64,000 bases of DNA from Mycolicibacterium sediminis (GCF_010731735.1 NZ_AP022588.1:1674001-1738000), one strand, 5' to 3'; positions 28,448-37,773 are shown, counted from the first letter of the stretch. Program-made: numbers and translations. The notes: a model not told the origin generated them from the letters alone.

Positions 28448-28669
28448 GTGCTCGCACTCCTGAGTTCCCCGGTTCGGCGTTGGCTCCTGACCGTCCTGCT
28501 GGTTCCCGTCCTGGCGTTCGTGCTCTCGCGCCTGAGTCGATTCCTGCAGCGTCGCAACGACGGTCAGCACACCAAGGTGTCGAGGGCGCTCGCCAAGGCG
28601 TCCGGTTTCCTCGAGCGCCGCACCCGCAAGGGCAAGCACGAGTTGGACAACACGCACGCCATCAGGTGA
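28448..28669 (+). CDS. Small membrane protein with basic tail
   Basis: A 73-residue protein with one strong membrane helix (about residues 11-30, [15 protein letters not shown]) and a basic, helical C-terminal half ending [13 protein letters not shown]. No family recognised. GTG 28448 lies 7 bases after the previous stop, and the end overlaps the convergent lysE-like gene by 8 bases. Codon bias and spacing support a real gene, but the evidence is modest. Confidence 0.5.
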   Translation: MLALLSSPVRRWLLTVLLVPVLAFVLSRLSRFLQRRNDGQHTKVSRALAKASGFLERRTRKGKHELDNTHAIR

Positions 28670-29261
28670 GCGCGAGCGAGACGCCGAGCACGACCATCGT
28701 CGCGGCTATCACGCCGTCGAGGATGCGCCACGTCCTCGGCGTCGCGAAGACGCCGGCCAGTCGTCGGGCCCCGAAGCCGAGCGTGACGAACCAGACGGCG
28801 CTCGCCGTCATCGCGCCGATCCCGAACAGCCACCGCCCACCACCCTGCTGATTGGCGAGCGCGCCGAGGAGCACCACGGTGTCCAGGTATACGTGCGGGT
28901 TCAAGAACGTCAGCGCGGCGGCGGTCAGCAGCACCGCACCCAGCCGGGCTGGCGCCGCGTCCGAGGGCGTCAGTACGGCGGGGCGCAGTGCACGACGCGC
29001 CGCGAGCAGTCCGTAGCCGATGAGGAACGCGGCCCCACCGAATCGCGCGACTGACATGACGCTCGGGTGGGCGCTCACCAGGGCTCCCACCCCGGCGATG
29101 CCGGCGGTGATCAGCAGCATGTCCGCACCCATGCAGAGCAGGACGACGGGCACCACGTGCTCGCCGCGGATGCCCTGGCGCAGGACGAACGCGTTCTGGG
29201 CCCCGATGGCTGCGATGAGGGCGCTCGAGGCGAGGAACCCGACGAGCAGTGGTGAGGTCAC
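28662..29261 (-). CDS. LysE/ArgO family amino-acid exporter
   Basis: A 199-residue membrane protein with six predicted helices. [17 protein letters not shown] near the N-terminus and [18 protein letters not shown] are the hallmark LysE/ArgO segments. These proteins export lysine, arginine or related basic amino acids. In M. tuberculosis the similar Rv1986 is divergent from the regulator gene lysG; no lysG is present here, only an AT-richer gap with a recombinase-like HTH fragment. The start is taken at 29261. Confidence 0.87.
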   Translation of the reverse strand: MTSPLLVGFLASSALIAAIGAQNAFVLRQGIRGEHVVPVVLLCMGADMLLITAGIAGVGALVSAHPSVMSVARFGGAAFLIGYGLLAARRALRPAVLTPSDAAPARLGAVLLTAAALTFLNPHVYLDTVVLLGALANQQGGGRWLFGIGAMTASAVWFVTLGFGARRLAGVFATPRTWRILDGVIAATMVVLGVSLALT

Positions 29262-29351
29262 GGCGTCGACGCTAGGGCTCGGCGACGGTGCAGTACAGCT
29301 AATGATTCTTCGGACGCGTTAGCACTGCTTAACCAAATGGGGGCGGCCGGA

Positions 29352-29513
29352 ATGAGGGCGCTTCGTGTAGGGAGACCACGTTCGCACGACGTCGAGAAGA
29401 AGTCTGGGCGCTCGATTGGCAAGGAGCTTGGCGTCAGCTACCGAGTGCTTCGACGCCTCGCGGCAAGCTGCGACACGAGCTTCGCTCAACCCCTTGAACA
29501 GCCGGGCCCGTAG
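29352..29513 (+). pseudogene. Short recombinase-type helix-turn-helix fragment
   Basis: An open frame of 53 codons with MRALRVGRPRSHDVEKKSGR followed by SIGKELGVSYRVLRRLAAS. GRPR plus a helix-turn-helix of the form SIGKELGVSYRVLRRL is what the C-terminal DNA-binding end of serine recombinases and resolvases looks like. No catalytic domain precedes it, so it is either a remnant of a lost mobile element or a very small DNA-binding protein. It sits at the left edge of an accessory, less GC-rich stretch. Confidence 0.4.
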
Positions 29514-29689
29514 CGGCTGTACGAGTAAAACGTCGTCAAACGCCGGCTGCTACCCGAGGGGGCCGTGGGGTGTAGGCGGGCGCGGCGGTCACCGCATCGT
29601 TCCCGTCCTCATTCTGACCGCGTTCTATGAACGTCGTCGTCGAGCACCTGCCGTGGTGCGGCTCGTGCGCGAGGGGGACGCCGACCCGG

Positions 29690-30616
29690 TCAGCGGCCGG
29701 GTGTCGGGTCCGACAGCACCGCGCTGATGTAAGTCAGGTCGGCGAGTTCGGTCATCATCTCGTGGTCGGGCAGGGCGAAACCGTTGGCGGCGTAAAGGTC
29801 TACGGTGCTTCGGGCGGTGACGTGCCAGCCGGCGCCGCTCAGGTAAGCGGGCACCTGGGCGCGCTCACCTTGGTAGACGAGGTCGGTCCATTGGTCTGCC
29901 ATGCCGTAGCGCTGCCAACGCTGGGCGAAGTCGGCCATGCGGTCGTCGTCGGCGAGGATGCTGAGATCGGGAACGTGTTCGGTGGACAGCGTGCTGCCGG
30001 GGGCACTGAACGCGGTGATGTCGTCGAAGAGGCGGTCCTGAGCCTCCGACGGCAGATAGATCAGCAGCCCCTCGGCGCTCCACGCCGTGGGTTGGTCGGG
30101 GTTGAAGCCCCGCTTGCGCAGGGCGGTGGACCAGTCCGCGCGCAGGTCGATGCCGACGGTGCGACGGTCGGCGGTCGGGGTGGCACCCAGCTCGGCGAGC
30201 GCGCGGGTCTTGAATTCGATGACCTGAGGCTGGTCGATTTCGTAGACCACCGTGCCGGCCGGCCAGGGCAGCCGGTAGGCGCGGGTGTCCAGGCCGCTGG
30301 CCAGGATCACGGCCTGCCGGATGCCGGCGGCTCCGGCCCGAAGGAAGAAGTCGTCGAAGAACCGGGTGCGCACGGTGACCTGTTCGGCCATCTGCTGACG
30401 GTTGAAGACCGGGTCGGCGGCGACCTCGTCGGCGTCCTCGCTGATCATGCGGGTGAAGGCGTCCAGGCCAACGGCGCGAACCAACAGTTCGGCGTAGGGG
30501 TCATCGAGTAGGGGCTCGGGTCCACGCGCTGCCAGCGCGCGGCCGGCGGCGACCCCGGTGGCGGTGGCGCCCACGCTGGATGCCAGGTCCCAACTGTCGT
30601 GATCGGTGCGTGCCAT
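29690..30616 (-). CDS. SAM-dependent methyltransferase, mycobacterial TIGR00027 family
   Basis: A 308-residue class I methyltransferase. Characteristic motifs: DSWDLASSVGATATGVAAGR at the start, VRTRFFDDFFLRA, then QAVILASGLDTRAYRLPWP (SAM-binding region with the LDTRAYR signature), YEIDQP and EGLLIYLP. This family is expanded in mycobacteria and substrates are mostly unknown. It lies 62 bases downstream of a TetR gene on the same strand and is probably controlled by it. Confidence 0.9.
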   Translation of the reverse strand: MARTDHDSWDLASSVGATATGVAAGRALAARGPEPLLDDPYAELLVRAVGLDAFTRMISEDADEVAADPVFNRQQMAEQVTVRTRFFDDFFLRAGAAGIRQAVILASGLDTRAYRLPWPAGTVVYEIDQPQVIEFKTRALAELGATPTADRRTVGIDLRADWSTALRKRGFNPDQPTAWSAEGLLIYLPSEAQDRLFDDITAFSAPGSTLSTEHVPDLSILADDDRMADFAQRWQRYGMADQWTDLVYQGERAQVPAYLSGAGWHVTARSTVDLYAANGFALPDHEMMTELADLTYISAVLSDPTPGR

Positions 30617-30678
30617 GGTTGCGTCCTCTTTCGGATCGTCTCGGATGGGTGGGGGAAAGCTGTAGGTGGTGGGGTGGC

Positions 30679-31251
30679 TTACGGCGCGGGGGGCGACGGC
30701 TGGACGAGCTTGGTAGCGATCCTCAGAGCGGCGGCGCGGCGCTCGTTCTCGTCGCCGGCCGGTTCGAGGTCGGGATCGGACAGGGTGGCCAGTTGCAATG
30801 CAGCCAGGGCGACCTGCGCACGTAGCCGGTTTTCAGTGGACTGGCCGGGCCCGGCCAGCACATCGATCAGCGCGGCGAAGTGAGCACGAATCTTCATGCC
30901 AAGTGCCAACTCCGGGATCTTCGTCATGCCCTCGCGCATGAAGCGGGCCAGCTGCGCAGTGCGCCCGGTCAGCAGTGCGCTGTAGCGACGCAGTACCTCC
31001 TCGCGGACGTCGACGTCGGAGGGTTGTCCATGCGCCCACTCCACCAGCGCAACCAGGTGCAGGAGGAAGTCCTCGATCATGCTGGCGAGGATGTCGTCCT
31101 TGGTGCGGAAGTGGTAGTACAGCGCGGCCTTGGTGACGTGCAGCCGCTCGGCAATCTCCCGCAGCGAAGCGCGGTCGTATCCCTTCTCGGCGAACAGTTC
31201 CAGAGCCACCGACTGGATCTGCTCGCGGGTGTCGGTTCGCCGCTGATCCAT
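30679..31251 (-). CDS. TetR-family regulator
   Basis: A 190-residue repressor. The HTH is LREIAERLHVTKAALYYHFR at about residues 29-48, typical of TetR proteins, and the remainder is the helical ligand-binding domain. ATG 31251 has AGGGAGGTGAG upstream, which decides between it and an in-frame upstream Met. A candidate operator lies at 31298-31319, before the gene. It probably governs itself and the methyltransferase. The ligand is unknown. Confidence 0.87.
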   Translation of the reverse strand: MDQRRTDTREQIQSVALELFAEKGYDRASLREIAERLHVTKAALYYHFRTKDDILASMIEDFLLHLVALVEWAHGQPSDVDVREEVLRRYSALLTGRTAQLARFMREGMTKIPELALGMKIRAHFAALIDVLAGPGQSTENRLRAQVALAALQLATLSDPDLEPAGDENERRAAALRIATKLVQPSPPAP

Positions 31252-31297
31252 CCGCTCACCTCCCTGCCTCGACGGTTGATTCGGCTCCACCGTAGCT

Positions 31298-31319
31298 ACT
31301 AACTTGACGACCGGCTAGT
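31298..31319. promoter_or_regulatory. Imperfect palindrome upstream of the TetR-methyltransferase pair
   Basis: ACTA and TAGT bound a 22-base imperfect palindrome (14 of 22 symmetric positions), 47 bases upstream of the TetR start. Possible autoregulatory operator. Confidence 0.35.
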
Positions 31320-31378
31320 GACTACGGCGGTGATCGTCGTGCTCACGTGTGGGTGCAGTTTCGCCAGTGTTTTAGGTT

Positions 31379-31813
31379 TCAGGTGGCCGTGTCGCCACAG
31401 AGGATTTCGAGGTTCTTCAACATGGTTCGAGCTTGTTCGGGAGTCAGCAGGCGAAGTCGCTGGGCCAAGCTGGGTCGAAGCCGCTCTCCGATGTCATCGG
31501 TGGTCCGTACGCCGTTGTCCGTCAAGCGGATCCGCGATCTTCGCGAGTCCGCGAGATCAATTTCGCGGGTCACCAATCCTGCGTCGGCGAGCTTGGACAA
31601 GGACCTACTGAGAACCGACGGATTGAGTCCGAGATCGCTGACGAGATCGCTGGGAGTGTCGACACCCAGTTTCACCGTGCGCAGGACCAGGAAGTCCACG
31701 AGGTCCAGATCTGCGGTCGCAGCGACGTGTACGCGGGCGTCGGCCACGACCAGCTTGTTGAGTCGGTAGAGCGCGTCGAGAAGCCGTAGCTCCGAAGCGT
31801 CGGTGTCAACCAT
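31379..31813 (-). CDS. MarR-family regulator
   Basis: A 144-residue winged-helix protein. The recognition region DLGLNPSVLSRSLSKLADAG followed by REIDLADSRRSRIRLTDNG is the MarR HTH and wing. It is divergent from the amidohydrolase at 31870, and a perfect 6-bp-arm palindrome lies between them at 31839-31854. It most likely represses itself and the amidohydrolase and is released by an aromatic acid; the ligand is inferred from the neighbour gene's family. Confidence 0.88.
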   Translation of the reverse strand: MVDTDASELRLLDALYRLNKLVVADARVHVAATADLDLVDFLVLRTVKLGVDTPSDLVSDLGLNPSVLSRSLSKLADAGLVTREIDLADSRRSRIRLTDNGVRTTDDIGERLRPSLAQRLRLLTPEQARTMLKNLEILCGDTAT

Positions 31814-31838
31814 GGGGGAAATCTAACATTTGATGATT

Positions 31839-31854
31839 GTTGACAAAAGTCAAC
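31839..31854. promoter_or_regulatory. Likely MarR operator
   Basis: GTTGAC-AAAA-GTCAAC is a perfect palindrome midway between the divergent marR and amidohydrolase starts. It contains TTGACA on one strand and TTGACT on the other, so it overlaps possible -35 boxes for both genes. Confidence 0.65.
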
Positions 31855-31869
31855 TATTGCGGGTTGAGT

Positions 31870-32883
31870 ATGGGCATGACTGATGAGAGCACCACCACAC
31901 CCGGCCGCATCGATTTTCACCACCACTTCATGCCGACCAGCATGCTCACCTCGGGACTGTTCGGCGACACGTCCGGCTGGAAATTCCAGAAGGGCGAAGC
32001 CGGTTGGACACCGCAGGTCAGCGTGGACTTCATGGACCAGCTGCAGATCGCTACCGCGATCCTGTCCATACCCAACGACATCGAATCGCGACTCCCCGAA
32101 GACAAGCGTCGTCACGTCGCCCGCGAGTTGAATACGTTGACCCGTCAGGCGATGGATGACCACCCCGGACGGTTCGGTCTGTTTGCGCATCTGCCCACAC
32201 CGACGGACATCGACGCCGCGCTGGAAGAGCTGACCTATGCCTTCGACGTGTTGGGGGCAGACGGAATCACCCTGACCAACGTCTACGGAGTCGGCGATGA
32301 GGCCCGATCCGTGGGCGACCCGCTCTTCGAACCGCTGTGGGCCGAACTCGACCGTCGCCGCGCGCTGGTGTTCCTGCACGGTGAGCAGACGCCCGGTAGC
32401 AACCGCGCCCCGAGCGAGTTCCTGCCGACCCCGGTCAGTGAAACTCCGAATGAAACCTACAAGGGTGCTGCTGATTTGGTGACCAGCGGGCGCAAGCGGC
32501 AGTTCCCGAACGTGAGGATCATCCTCTCTCACTCCGGTGGCAGCACGCCGGTTCTTGCTTCTCGCGTCGCTGCATTGGGCGCGTTCCATCTCGGCTGCGA
32601 ACTGAGTGCAGACGAAATCCTCGCCGACTTCCGGACGTTCTACTACGAGACCGCTCTATCAGGTTTCGAGACCAACCTGGTGGCTCTCGAAAGCTTCGTC
32701 GAGCCGGACCATATCCTCTTCGGTACCGACTTCCCTGCAGCCAACCCGAAGACCATTAATTGGTTTACGAACAACGTCGACGCGTACTTCGAAGCTCGAC
32801 CCGACATGCTCGCGCGGGTCATGCGCGACAACGCATACAGCCTCTTGCCCCGGCTGACCGCCGGAACCCCGGCCGATCGGTAA
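31870..32883 (+). CDS. Amidohydrolase-family decarboxylase/hydrolase (ACMSD-like)
   Basis: A 337-residue amidohydrolase-2 family enzyme with a metal-dependent TIM barrel. Metal ligands are visible as HHH at 17-19 (DFHHHF), FLHGEQ, ILSHSGGS and the distal Asp in LFGTDFP. Relatives decarboxylate or hydrolyse aromatic acids (ACMSD, 6-methylsalicylate and gamma-resorcylate decarboxylases), so a carboxylated aromatic or muconate-type compound is the likely substrate. The start may be 31870 or 31876. It is divergent from a MarR gene with a shared palindromic operator. Confidence 0.85.
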   Translation: MGMTDESTTTPGRIDFHHHFMPTSMLTSGLFGDTSGWKFQKGEAGWTPQVSVDFMDQLQIATAILSIPNDIESRLPEDKRRHVARELNTLTRQAMDDHPGRFGLFAHLPTPTDIDAALEELTYAFDVLGADGITLTNVYGVGDEARSVGDPLFEPLWAELDRRRALVFLHGEQTPGSNRAPSEFLPTPVSETPNETYKGAADLVTSGRKRQFPNVRIILSHSGGSTPVLASRVAALGAFHLGCELSADEILADFRTFYYETALSGFETNLVALESFVEPDHILFGTDFPAANPKTINWFTNNVDAYFEARPDMLARVMRDNAYSLLPRLTAGTPADR

Positions 32884-33057
32884 ATCTGTGGTAATCATTG
32901 CGCCCCCTGCTCATTGCCGCCGTCGGCATGGGTCCCGGCCTGCCACGCCGCAAGTGGTCTAACCTTGGCCGGCCACCCGACGGCTCGAACGTTCCAGGTC
33001 CGACAACGTGCACCGCGCCATTGAGCGCTTACAGTTGGACAACCAACTGCCCGCAAA

Positions 33058-33612
33058 GTGTTTCGTTGGACAGTCGTCGCGAATGTCGTAGCTGCCGCGA
33101 CGTCTATCGCATTCATCGTCGCACCCAGCGCCGGAGCGGACAGCAGAAGGCTCGACGCCAGCATCGTCGCCAACGTCTACACCATTCAGAAGCAGGCCGG
33201 CTGTACGACCGACATCCGCATCGACCCGCAGTTGCGCCTCGCCGCGCAATGGCACACCGAAGACCTTCTTGACAACCGAAGTCTCGACGGCGACATTGGC
33301 TCGGACGGTTCCAGCGCGCAAAGTCGCGCCGAAGCAGCCGGTTACCGTGGCCTGGTCGCCGAGACGGTGGCGATCAACCCTGCTCTTGCGATCAGCGGCC
33401 TCGACTTACTGAACCGGTGGTACTAAAACCCCGACTATCTGGTGATCATGCAGAACTGTGCAAATACCGACATTGGCGTCTGGTCGGAGAACAGTCTCGA
33501 CCGCACCGTCGTCGTCGCCGTGTACGGCACCCCGTGTAGTCACCGATGGCCGTCGGGCCGAATCGATGCCGGTCTGCGCGGGCAACGACCCGGTGGTGCG
33601 GGTCGTCGGTAA
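33058..33612 (+). pseudogene. Secreted CAP-domain protein, interrupted by a nonsense codon
   Basis: GTG 33058 begins a Sec signal peptide (cleavage near residue 27, PSAGA) followed by a CAP/SCP-like domain: AAQWHTEDLLDNRSLDGDIG and VAETVAINPALAISG match a family of small secreted mycobacterial proteins. At 33424-33426 the frame hits TAA directly after GGTGGTAC. The same frame then continues with recognisable family sequence (NPDYLVIMQNCANTDIG, then VWSENSLDRTVVVAVYG) to a stop at 33610-33612. Members end near VAVYG, so the remaining tail is drift. The simplest reading is a TAC/TAT-to-TAA change in the expected WYYNP motif. The 122-residue product would lack the end of the fold. Confidence 0.75.
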
Positions 33613-34365
33613 TCCATGATTCGAAGCGTTGGCCCTGACACGGGTCGGACGACGAGGGTGCGAAATGCGCAGCGAGGACCTAGCGAGCTTCGGCGATGCC
33701 GGGAACGCTCAGCATCCCGGGGGCATCTCATCTGGTGCATCATTGAATCATCACCATGCCGGCGTTGGTGGCGCCATCCCGAAGCGAACAATAATTTGCG
33801 CGTGTCGTGGCAACCGCACCGGAAAGAGGGGGTACGGGCATCATGCCAGTTGATGTAGTTCGTTGTGTTCAAGCTGCTTTGATCAAATTGGTCCGATACG
33901 CCAGGCGAGGGCTACTCATGACGTTCGTGCTTCCTCGGATGACACGGCGACGCTCGCTTTACAACGGGTACGTCGATTCCGGGCCTATTCACGCGAGGGC
34001 GAGTACGGCCGGTCCTGTGCCTTCTGAATGGCCGCCCGCATAAACGCGTGCGGGCTGGCGCTAGGTTCCAGAGGATGGTTTCGGACCGTCGGGACAACCG
34101 CGTCGTGCTTCGACTCACCCCTTACGTGTGGTGGCCGTCGGCTAAGGGATGCCGCCTGCTCTACGACGAGCAGCGTTCGATGGTCAGTATCGCGAAACAG
34201 TGCAAGCAATTCGTGGCGACGCCACCACAACCGGTCTCAGGCCGGAACCGCCACAAAGGTGGAAGAACAGGCGGCGCCGTTTCGGTGAGGATTCTGCGAA
34301 CTTGCAGCTAGAGATCTCGGCTTACACCCTCACCTGTGAGAACCGACGACAGAAGTCGCGCGGAG
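33613..34365. other. About 750 bases without a recognisable gene
   Basis: Several short open frames exist on both strands but none has consistent codon bias, a ribosome binding site or a recognisable protein pattern. Base composition is visibly more AT-rich than in the flanking genes. It may be decayed accessory DNA. No tRNA, transposase or inverted-repeat ends were seen. Confidence 0.6.
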
Positions 34366-35112
34366 TCACGACAGGGTTCGCGAGATTCCCCGGGCCGCAA
34401 CCCGCAACGCGATGACCAGGGCCGACCGACTCTGCTTGAGATTCGGCACCACGATTCCCAGAGCGGCGACCACGTCCGTGCCCCGTGACACGGGAACCGC
34501 TACGGAGCAGGCGCCGAGCGTGAGTTCTTCGACCGTGCTGGCGTACCCGTCGCGATGAATGCGGCTCAATTGCCCGGCCATGACTCCCGGCTGCACGACG
34601 GTGTGTGCAGTGATTCGCGTCAAATTGCTGAGCACGTCATGACGGATCTCCGGCGGAGCATGCGCGAGGAGCACTTTGCCGACACCCGTGGCGTGCAACG
34701 GCAGCCGGGCCCCGATCCGGCTCACCACCGGAACGGATGCATGCCCGGCCAGCCGATCCAGGTACAGCGCCTGGGTGCCGTCGCGGACGGCGAGGTGCAC
34801 GGTCGCCAGGGTGGCGCCGTAGAGATCGTGAAGGAAGGGCGAGGCAGCCTCTCGCAGTCCCGTCTGAACCGGAGCCAGCAGGCCGAGATCCCACAGCTTG
34901 CGCCCTATGACGTATCTTCCGCAGGGTAAACGGGCCACTGCGCCCCAGGCCTCGAGTTCCGCCAGCAGGCGGTGGGTGGTCGGCTTCGGAAGGTCTGCGC
35001 GCGCAGCGATCTCGGTCAGGGTCAGTTGCCGATGATCGGCGTCGAACGATCCGATCAGCGCAAGCACCCTCGAGGTGACGCTGGCGCCGGGATGCGACGT
35101 GTTTCCCGCCAT
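34366..35112 (-). CDS. IclR-family regulator next to pobA
   Basis: A 248-residue regulator with an N-terminal winged helix (LTLTEIAARADLPKPTTHRL) and a C-terminal IclR effector domain (RIGARLPLHATGVGKVLLAH). ATG 35112 is preferred: the more distal GTG at 35151 would lie inside the palindromic operator at 35144-35162. It is divergent from pobA and fits the PobR/PcaU type of aromatic-acid activator or repressor. Confidence 0.87.
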   Translation of the reverse strand: MAGNTSHPGASVTSRVLALIGSFDADHRQLTLTEIAARADLPKPTTHRLLAELEAWGAVARLPCGRYVIGRKLWDLGLLAPVQTGLREAASPFLHDLYGATLATVHLAVRDGTQALYLDRLAGHASVPVVSRIGARLPLHATGVGKVLLAHAPPEIRHDVLSNLTRITAHTVVQPGVMAGQLSRIHRDGYASTVEELTLGACSVAVPVSRGTDVVAALGIVVPNLKQSRSALVIALRVAARGISRTLS

Positions 35113-35143
35113 TGCCCAAGCCCTTGCTTCTGAACGTGTGCGC

Positions 35144-35162
35144 TGTTCCACTCAGTAGAACA
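35144..35162. promoter_or_regulatory. Likely IclR operator between the regulator gene and pobA
   Basis: TGTTCCACTCAGTAGAACA is a 19-bp near-perfect palindrome with 5-bp perfect outer arms (TGTTC/GAACA). It lies between the divergent iclR and pobA starts, 42 bases before the pobA ATG. Confidence 0.65.
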
Positions 35163-35204
35163 CGCGACTCGCGCACGTCCACCCACGTCCCGTTCACTGA
35201 GTCC

Positions 35205-36395
35205 ATGCGCACCCAAGTCGCGATCATCGGGGCCGGCCCGGCGGGCATGCTGCTGTCACATCTCCTCGCGGCGGAGGGAATCGACACCGTCATCGTTGAG
35301 GCTCGGTCCGAAGAGTATGTGCTCGGGCGCATCCGAGCGGGGATCCTCGAGCACGGTTCGGTCGAACTGCTGCGTGCGGCGGGCCTCGGGTCGAGATTGG
35401 ACGCCGAGGGGCTGCCGCACCGCGGCATCCATCTACAGTTCCCGCGTGAACGGCACCACCTCGACTTCATCGACCTCATCGGTCGAGGAGTCTGGGTCTA
35501 TGGCCAGACCGAGGTGCAGAAGGACCTCGTCGCAGCCAGATCGGCTGCGGGGCAATCGATTTACTACGAAGCCCGAGATCTCGAGATCTCGGATGTGGAG
35601 ACCGACCGACCGTCGTTGACGTTCGTCGGCTCAGACGGACGACGGCAAACGGTCGTGGCTGACGCGGTCGTCGGCTGCGACGGATCGTTCGGACCGAGTC
35701 GGGCGGTGATACCCGATTCTGCCAAGCAGACGTGGCATCGCACCTATCCGTTCTCGTGGTTGGGGGTCCTCGCCGACGTCGCGCCGTCCACCGATGAACT
35801 CATCTACGCGTGGCATCCCGACGGGTTCGCCATGCACTCGATGCGTTCGCCGTCGGTGAGCCGGCTGTATCTGCAGGTCGACAATGGCACGGACATCGAC
35901 GACTGGTCGCACCAACGCATTTGGGATGCGCTTGCGGCTCGGCTCGGAGACGGCCAGGACGGGTGGACGCTGACACCGGGTCCCATCACCGAGGCAAGCG
36001 TGCTGCCGATGCGCAGTTACGTTCAGACCCCCATGCGGCACGGCCGCCTCTTTCTGGCCGGCGATTCCGCGCACATCGTCCCGCCGACCGGAGCCAAGGG
36101 GCTCAACCTGGCGATCGCCGACGTCGCACTGCTTGCCCCGGCGCTCGTCTCGCTGGTGCGCGATGACGACTCCCGGAGCGCCGACACCTACTCCGACGAC
36201 GCGCTGCGCCGCGTCTGGCGGTGCACCCACTTCTCCTGGTGGATGACCAGCATGCTGCACACCTCGGGCGACCCGTTCGACGACCAATTGCAGCTGTCGC
36301 AGCTTCGGTGGGTGTGCAGCAGCGAGGCCGGAGCTACCGGGCTGGCCGAGAACTACGCCGGCCTGCCCATCCCGAGTGGGTCCACGAGGTTCTGA
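35205..36395 (+). CDS. pobA: 4-hydroxybenzoate 3-monooxygenase
   Basis: A 396-residue flavoprotein monooxygenase that converts 4-hydroxybenzoate to protocatechuate using NAD(P)H and O2. The FAD loop GAGPAG is at residues 9-14. RIRAGILEHGSVELLRAAGL is the substrate/FAD-binding segment seen in Pseudomonas PobA. The DG motif is VGCDGSFGPSR and the GD motif is LFLAGDSAHIVPPTGAKGLN. Length is normal for PobA (about 394). ATG 35205 begins directly with the Rossmann strand. It is under the divergent IclR regulator. No protocatechuate ring-cleavage genes are in the window. Confidence 0.93.
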   Translation: MRTQVAIIGAGPAGMLLSHLLAAEGIDTVIVEARSEEYVLGRIRAGILEHGSVELLRAAGLGSRLDAEGLPHRGIHLQFPRERHHLDFIDLIGRGVWVYGQTEVQKDLVAARSAAGQSIYYEARDLEISDVETDRPSLTFVGSDGRRQTVVADAVVGCDGSFGPSRAVIPDSAKQTWHRTYPFSWLGVLADVAPSTDELIYAWHPDGFAMHSMRSPSVSRLYLQVDNGTDIDDWSHQRIWDALAARLGDGQDGWTLTPGPITEASVLPMRSYVQTPMRHGRLFLAGDSAHIVPPTGAKGLNLAIADVALLAPALVSLVRDDDSRSADTYSDDALRRVWRCTHFSWWMTSMLHTSGDPFDDQLQLSQLRWVCSSEAGATGLAENYAGLPIPSGSTRF

Positions 36396-36441
36396 GGGTC
36401 TAGGGTACCCAGGGCCGTACACGCCGGTCATGCCACCTACG

Positions 36442-37773
36442 TCACGAGACGGCCGCCTCATCGGGATCGGCCACCCGCTCCACCTTGCCGACCAGCAGGA
36501 CGTACGAGGCGATGCCGATGATCGTGATGACGGTCATGTAGGCGAAGCCCGGCGCGAAGCTCGAGTCGGTCACGATGATGCCGATGACGATCGGCGTGGC
36601 GATCGACGACAGGTTGCCGATGAAGTTGAACATTCCGCCGGTGAGCCCGATGAGTCGCTTGGGCGCCAATGCCGACACCAGAGACCAAGTGATGGACGCC
36701 AACCCGTTGCCGAAGAACGCGATCGACAGGAACACGATCACCAGCGCGGTGGAGTCGGTGAAGTTCGCGCCGAGCATCGCGGTGGTCAGCAACAGCCCGG
36801 TGATGATCGGCCCCTTGCGGGCGACTCCCAGCGAGGAGCCACGGCGCAGGAGGAAGTCTGAGAACACCCCGGAGAACAGCACGCCCACCAGTGCGGCGAG
36901 GAATGGAAGTGACGCCAGGAAACCGGACTTGATGTAGTCCATCCCCCGGTACTCGACCAGGTAGGTGGGGAACCAGGTCAGGAAGAACCACAGCGTCGAC
37001 GTCAGGCAGAACTGGCCGAGGTAGATCCCCCACAGCTTGCGCCGTCCCAGCACCGCAGCGAGGTCCCTGCGGGTGATCGCCGCCTTCTCCACGCGACTGT
37101 CCTCGAGGTCGACCAGTCCGCCGCCCTCCTTGATCTTCGCGAGTTCCTGCTCGTTCGCCCGTGACTCGCGCGGTTCGCGGTAGCGCCAGTACCAGAAGAG
37201 GCCCCACGCGATGCCGATGGCGCCGGTGAAGACGAACACCCAGTGCCACGAGGTGACGGCCTGCAGCCATGACAGCACCGGCGTCAGCAGCGCCAGGCCG
37301 ATGAACTGACCGGAGGTGTAGAAGCCGATGGCCGTGGCACGTTCCTTCTCCGGGAACCATGCCGTTGCCACCCGGTTGTTGATCGGGTACGCCGGCGCCT
37401 CGAACACACCCACCATGAGTCGCAGGACGATCAGCGCGACGAACCCGCCGATGACTCCCATGAACACGGTGGCCACCGACCACAGCACGAGGCAGACCGC
37501 ATAGAGGATGCGCGGTGGCACACGGTCTACCAGCCAGCCGCCTGGAATCTGCAGTGCCGCATAGGTCCAACCGAATGCCGACAGCAGCAGGCCCTGCTGC
37601 GCGGTCGACAGATCCATCTCGTCGGATATCGCCGGCATGGCGATCGACAGGTTCGCCCGGTCCATGTAGTTGATCACCACGGTGATGAACAACATCACCG
37701 CGACCATCACCCTGGTCTTGGTGGCCGGGTTCGCCGAATTGCCGGTCAGGGAACTCATCATCTCGCTCACCAC
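36442..37773 (-). CDS. dgoT: MFS transporter, likely D-galactonate symporter
   Basis: A 443-residue major facilitator with 12 predicted helices of the anion:cation symporter type. The N-terminal [19 protein letters not shown] is the segment typical of DgoT/ExuT-like sugar-acid importers. It is the last gene of the dgo operon and its start overlaps the dgoD stop. D-galactonate is assigned as substrate from the operon. It is convergent with pobA. Confidence 0.87.
   Translation of the reverse strand: MVSEMMSSLTGNSANPATKTRVMVAVMLFITVVINYMDRANLSIAMPAISDEMDLSTAQQGLLLSAFGWTYAALQIPGGWLVDRVPPRILYAVCLVLWSVATVFMGVIGGFVALIVLRLMVGVFEAPAYPINNRVATAWFPEKERATAIGFYTSGQFIGLALLTPVLSWLQAVTSWHWVFVFTGAIGIAWGLFWYWRYREPRESRANEQELAKIKEGGGLVDLEDSRVEKAAITRRDLAAVLGRRKLWGIYLGQFCLTSTLWFFLTWFPTYLVEYRGMDYIKSGFLASLPFLAALVGVLFSGVFSDFLLRRGSSLGVARKGPIITGLLLTTAMLGANFTDSTALVIVFLSIAFFGNGLASITWSLVSALAPKRLIGLTGGMFNFIGNLSSIATPIVIGIIVTDSSFAPGFAYMTVITIIGIASYVLLVGKVERVADPDEAAVS

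Noticed and set aside
33613..34365. Several short open frames between the CAP pseudogene and the IclR gene
   Set aside because: Frames on both strands overlap each other, without codon bias or recognisable sequence. Treated as non-coding or decayed DNA.
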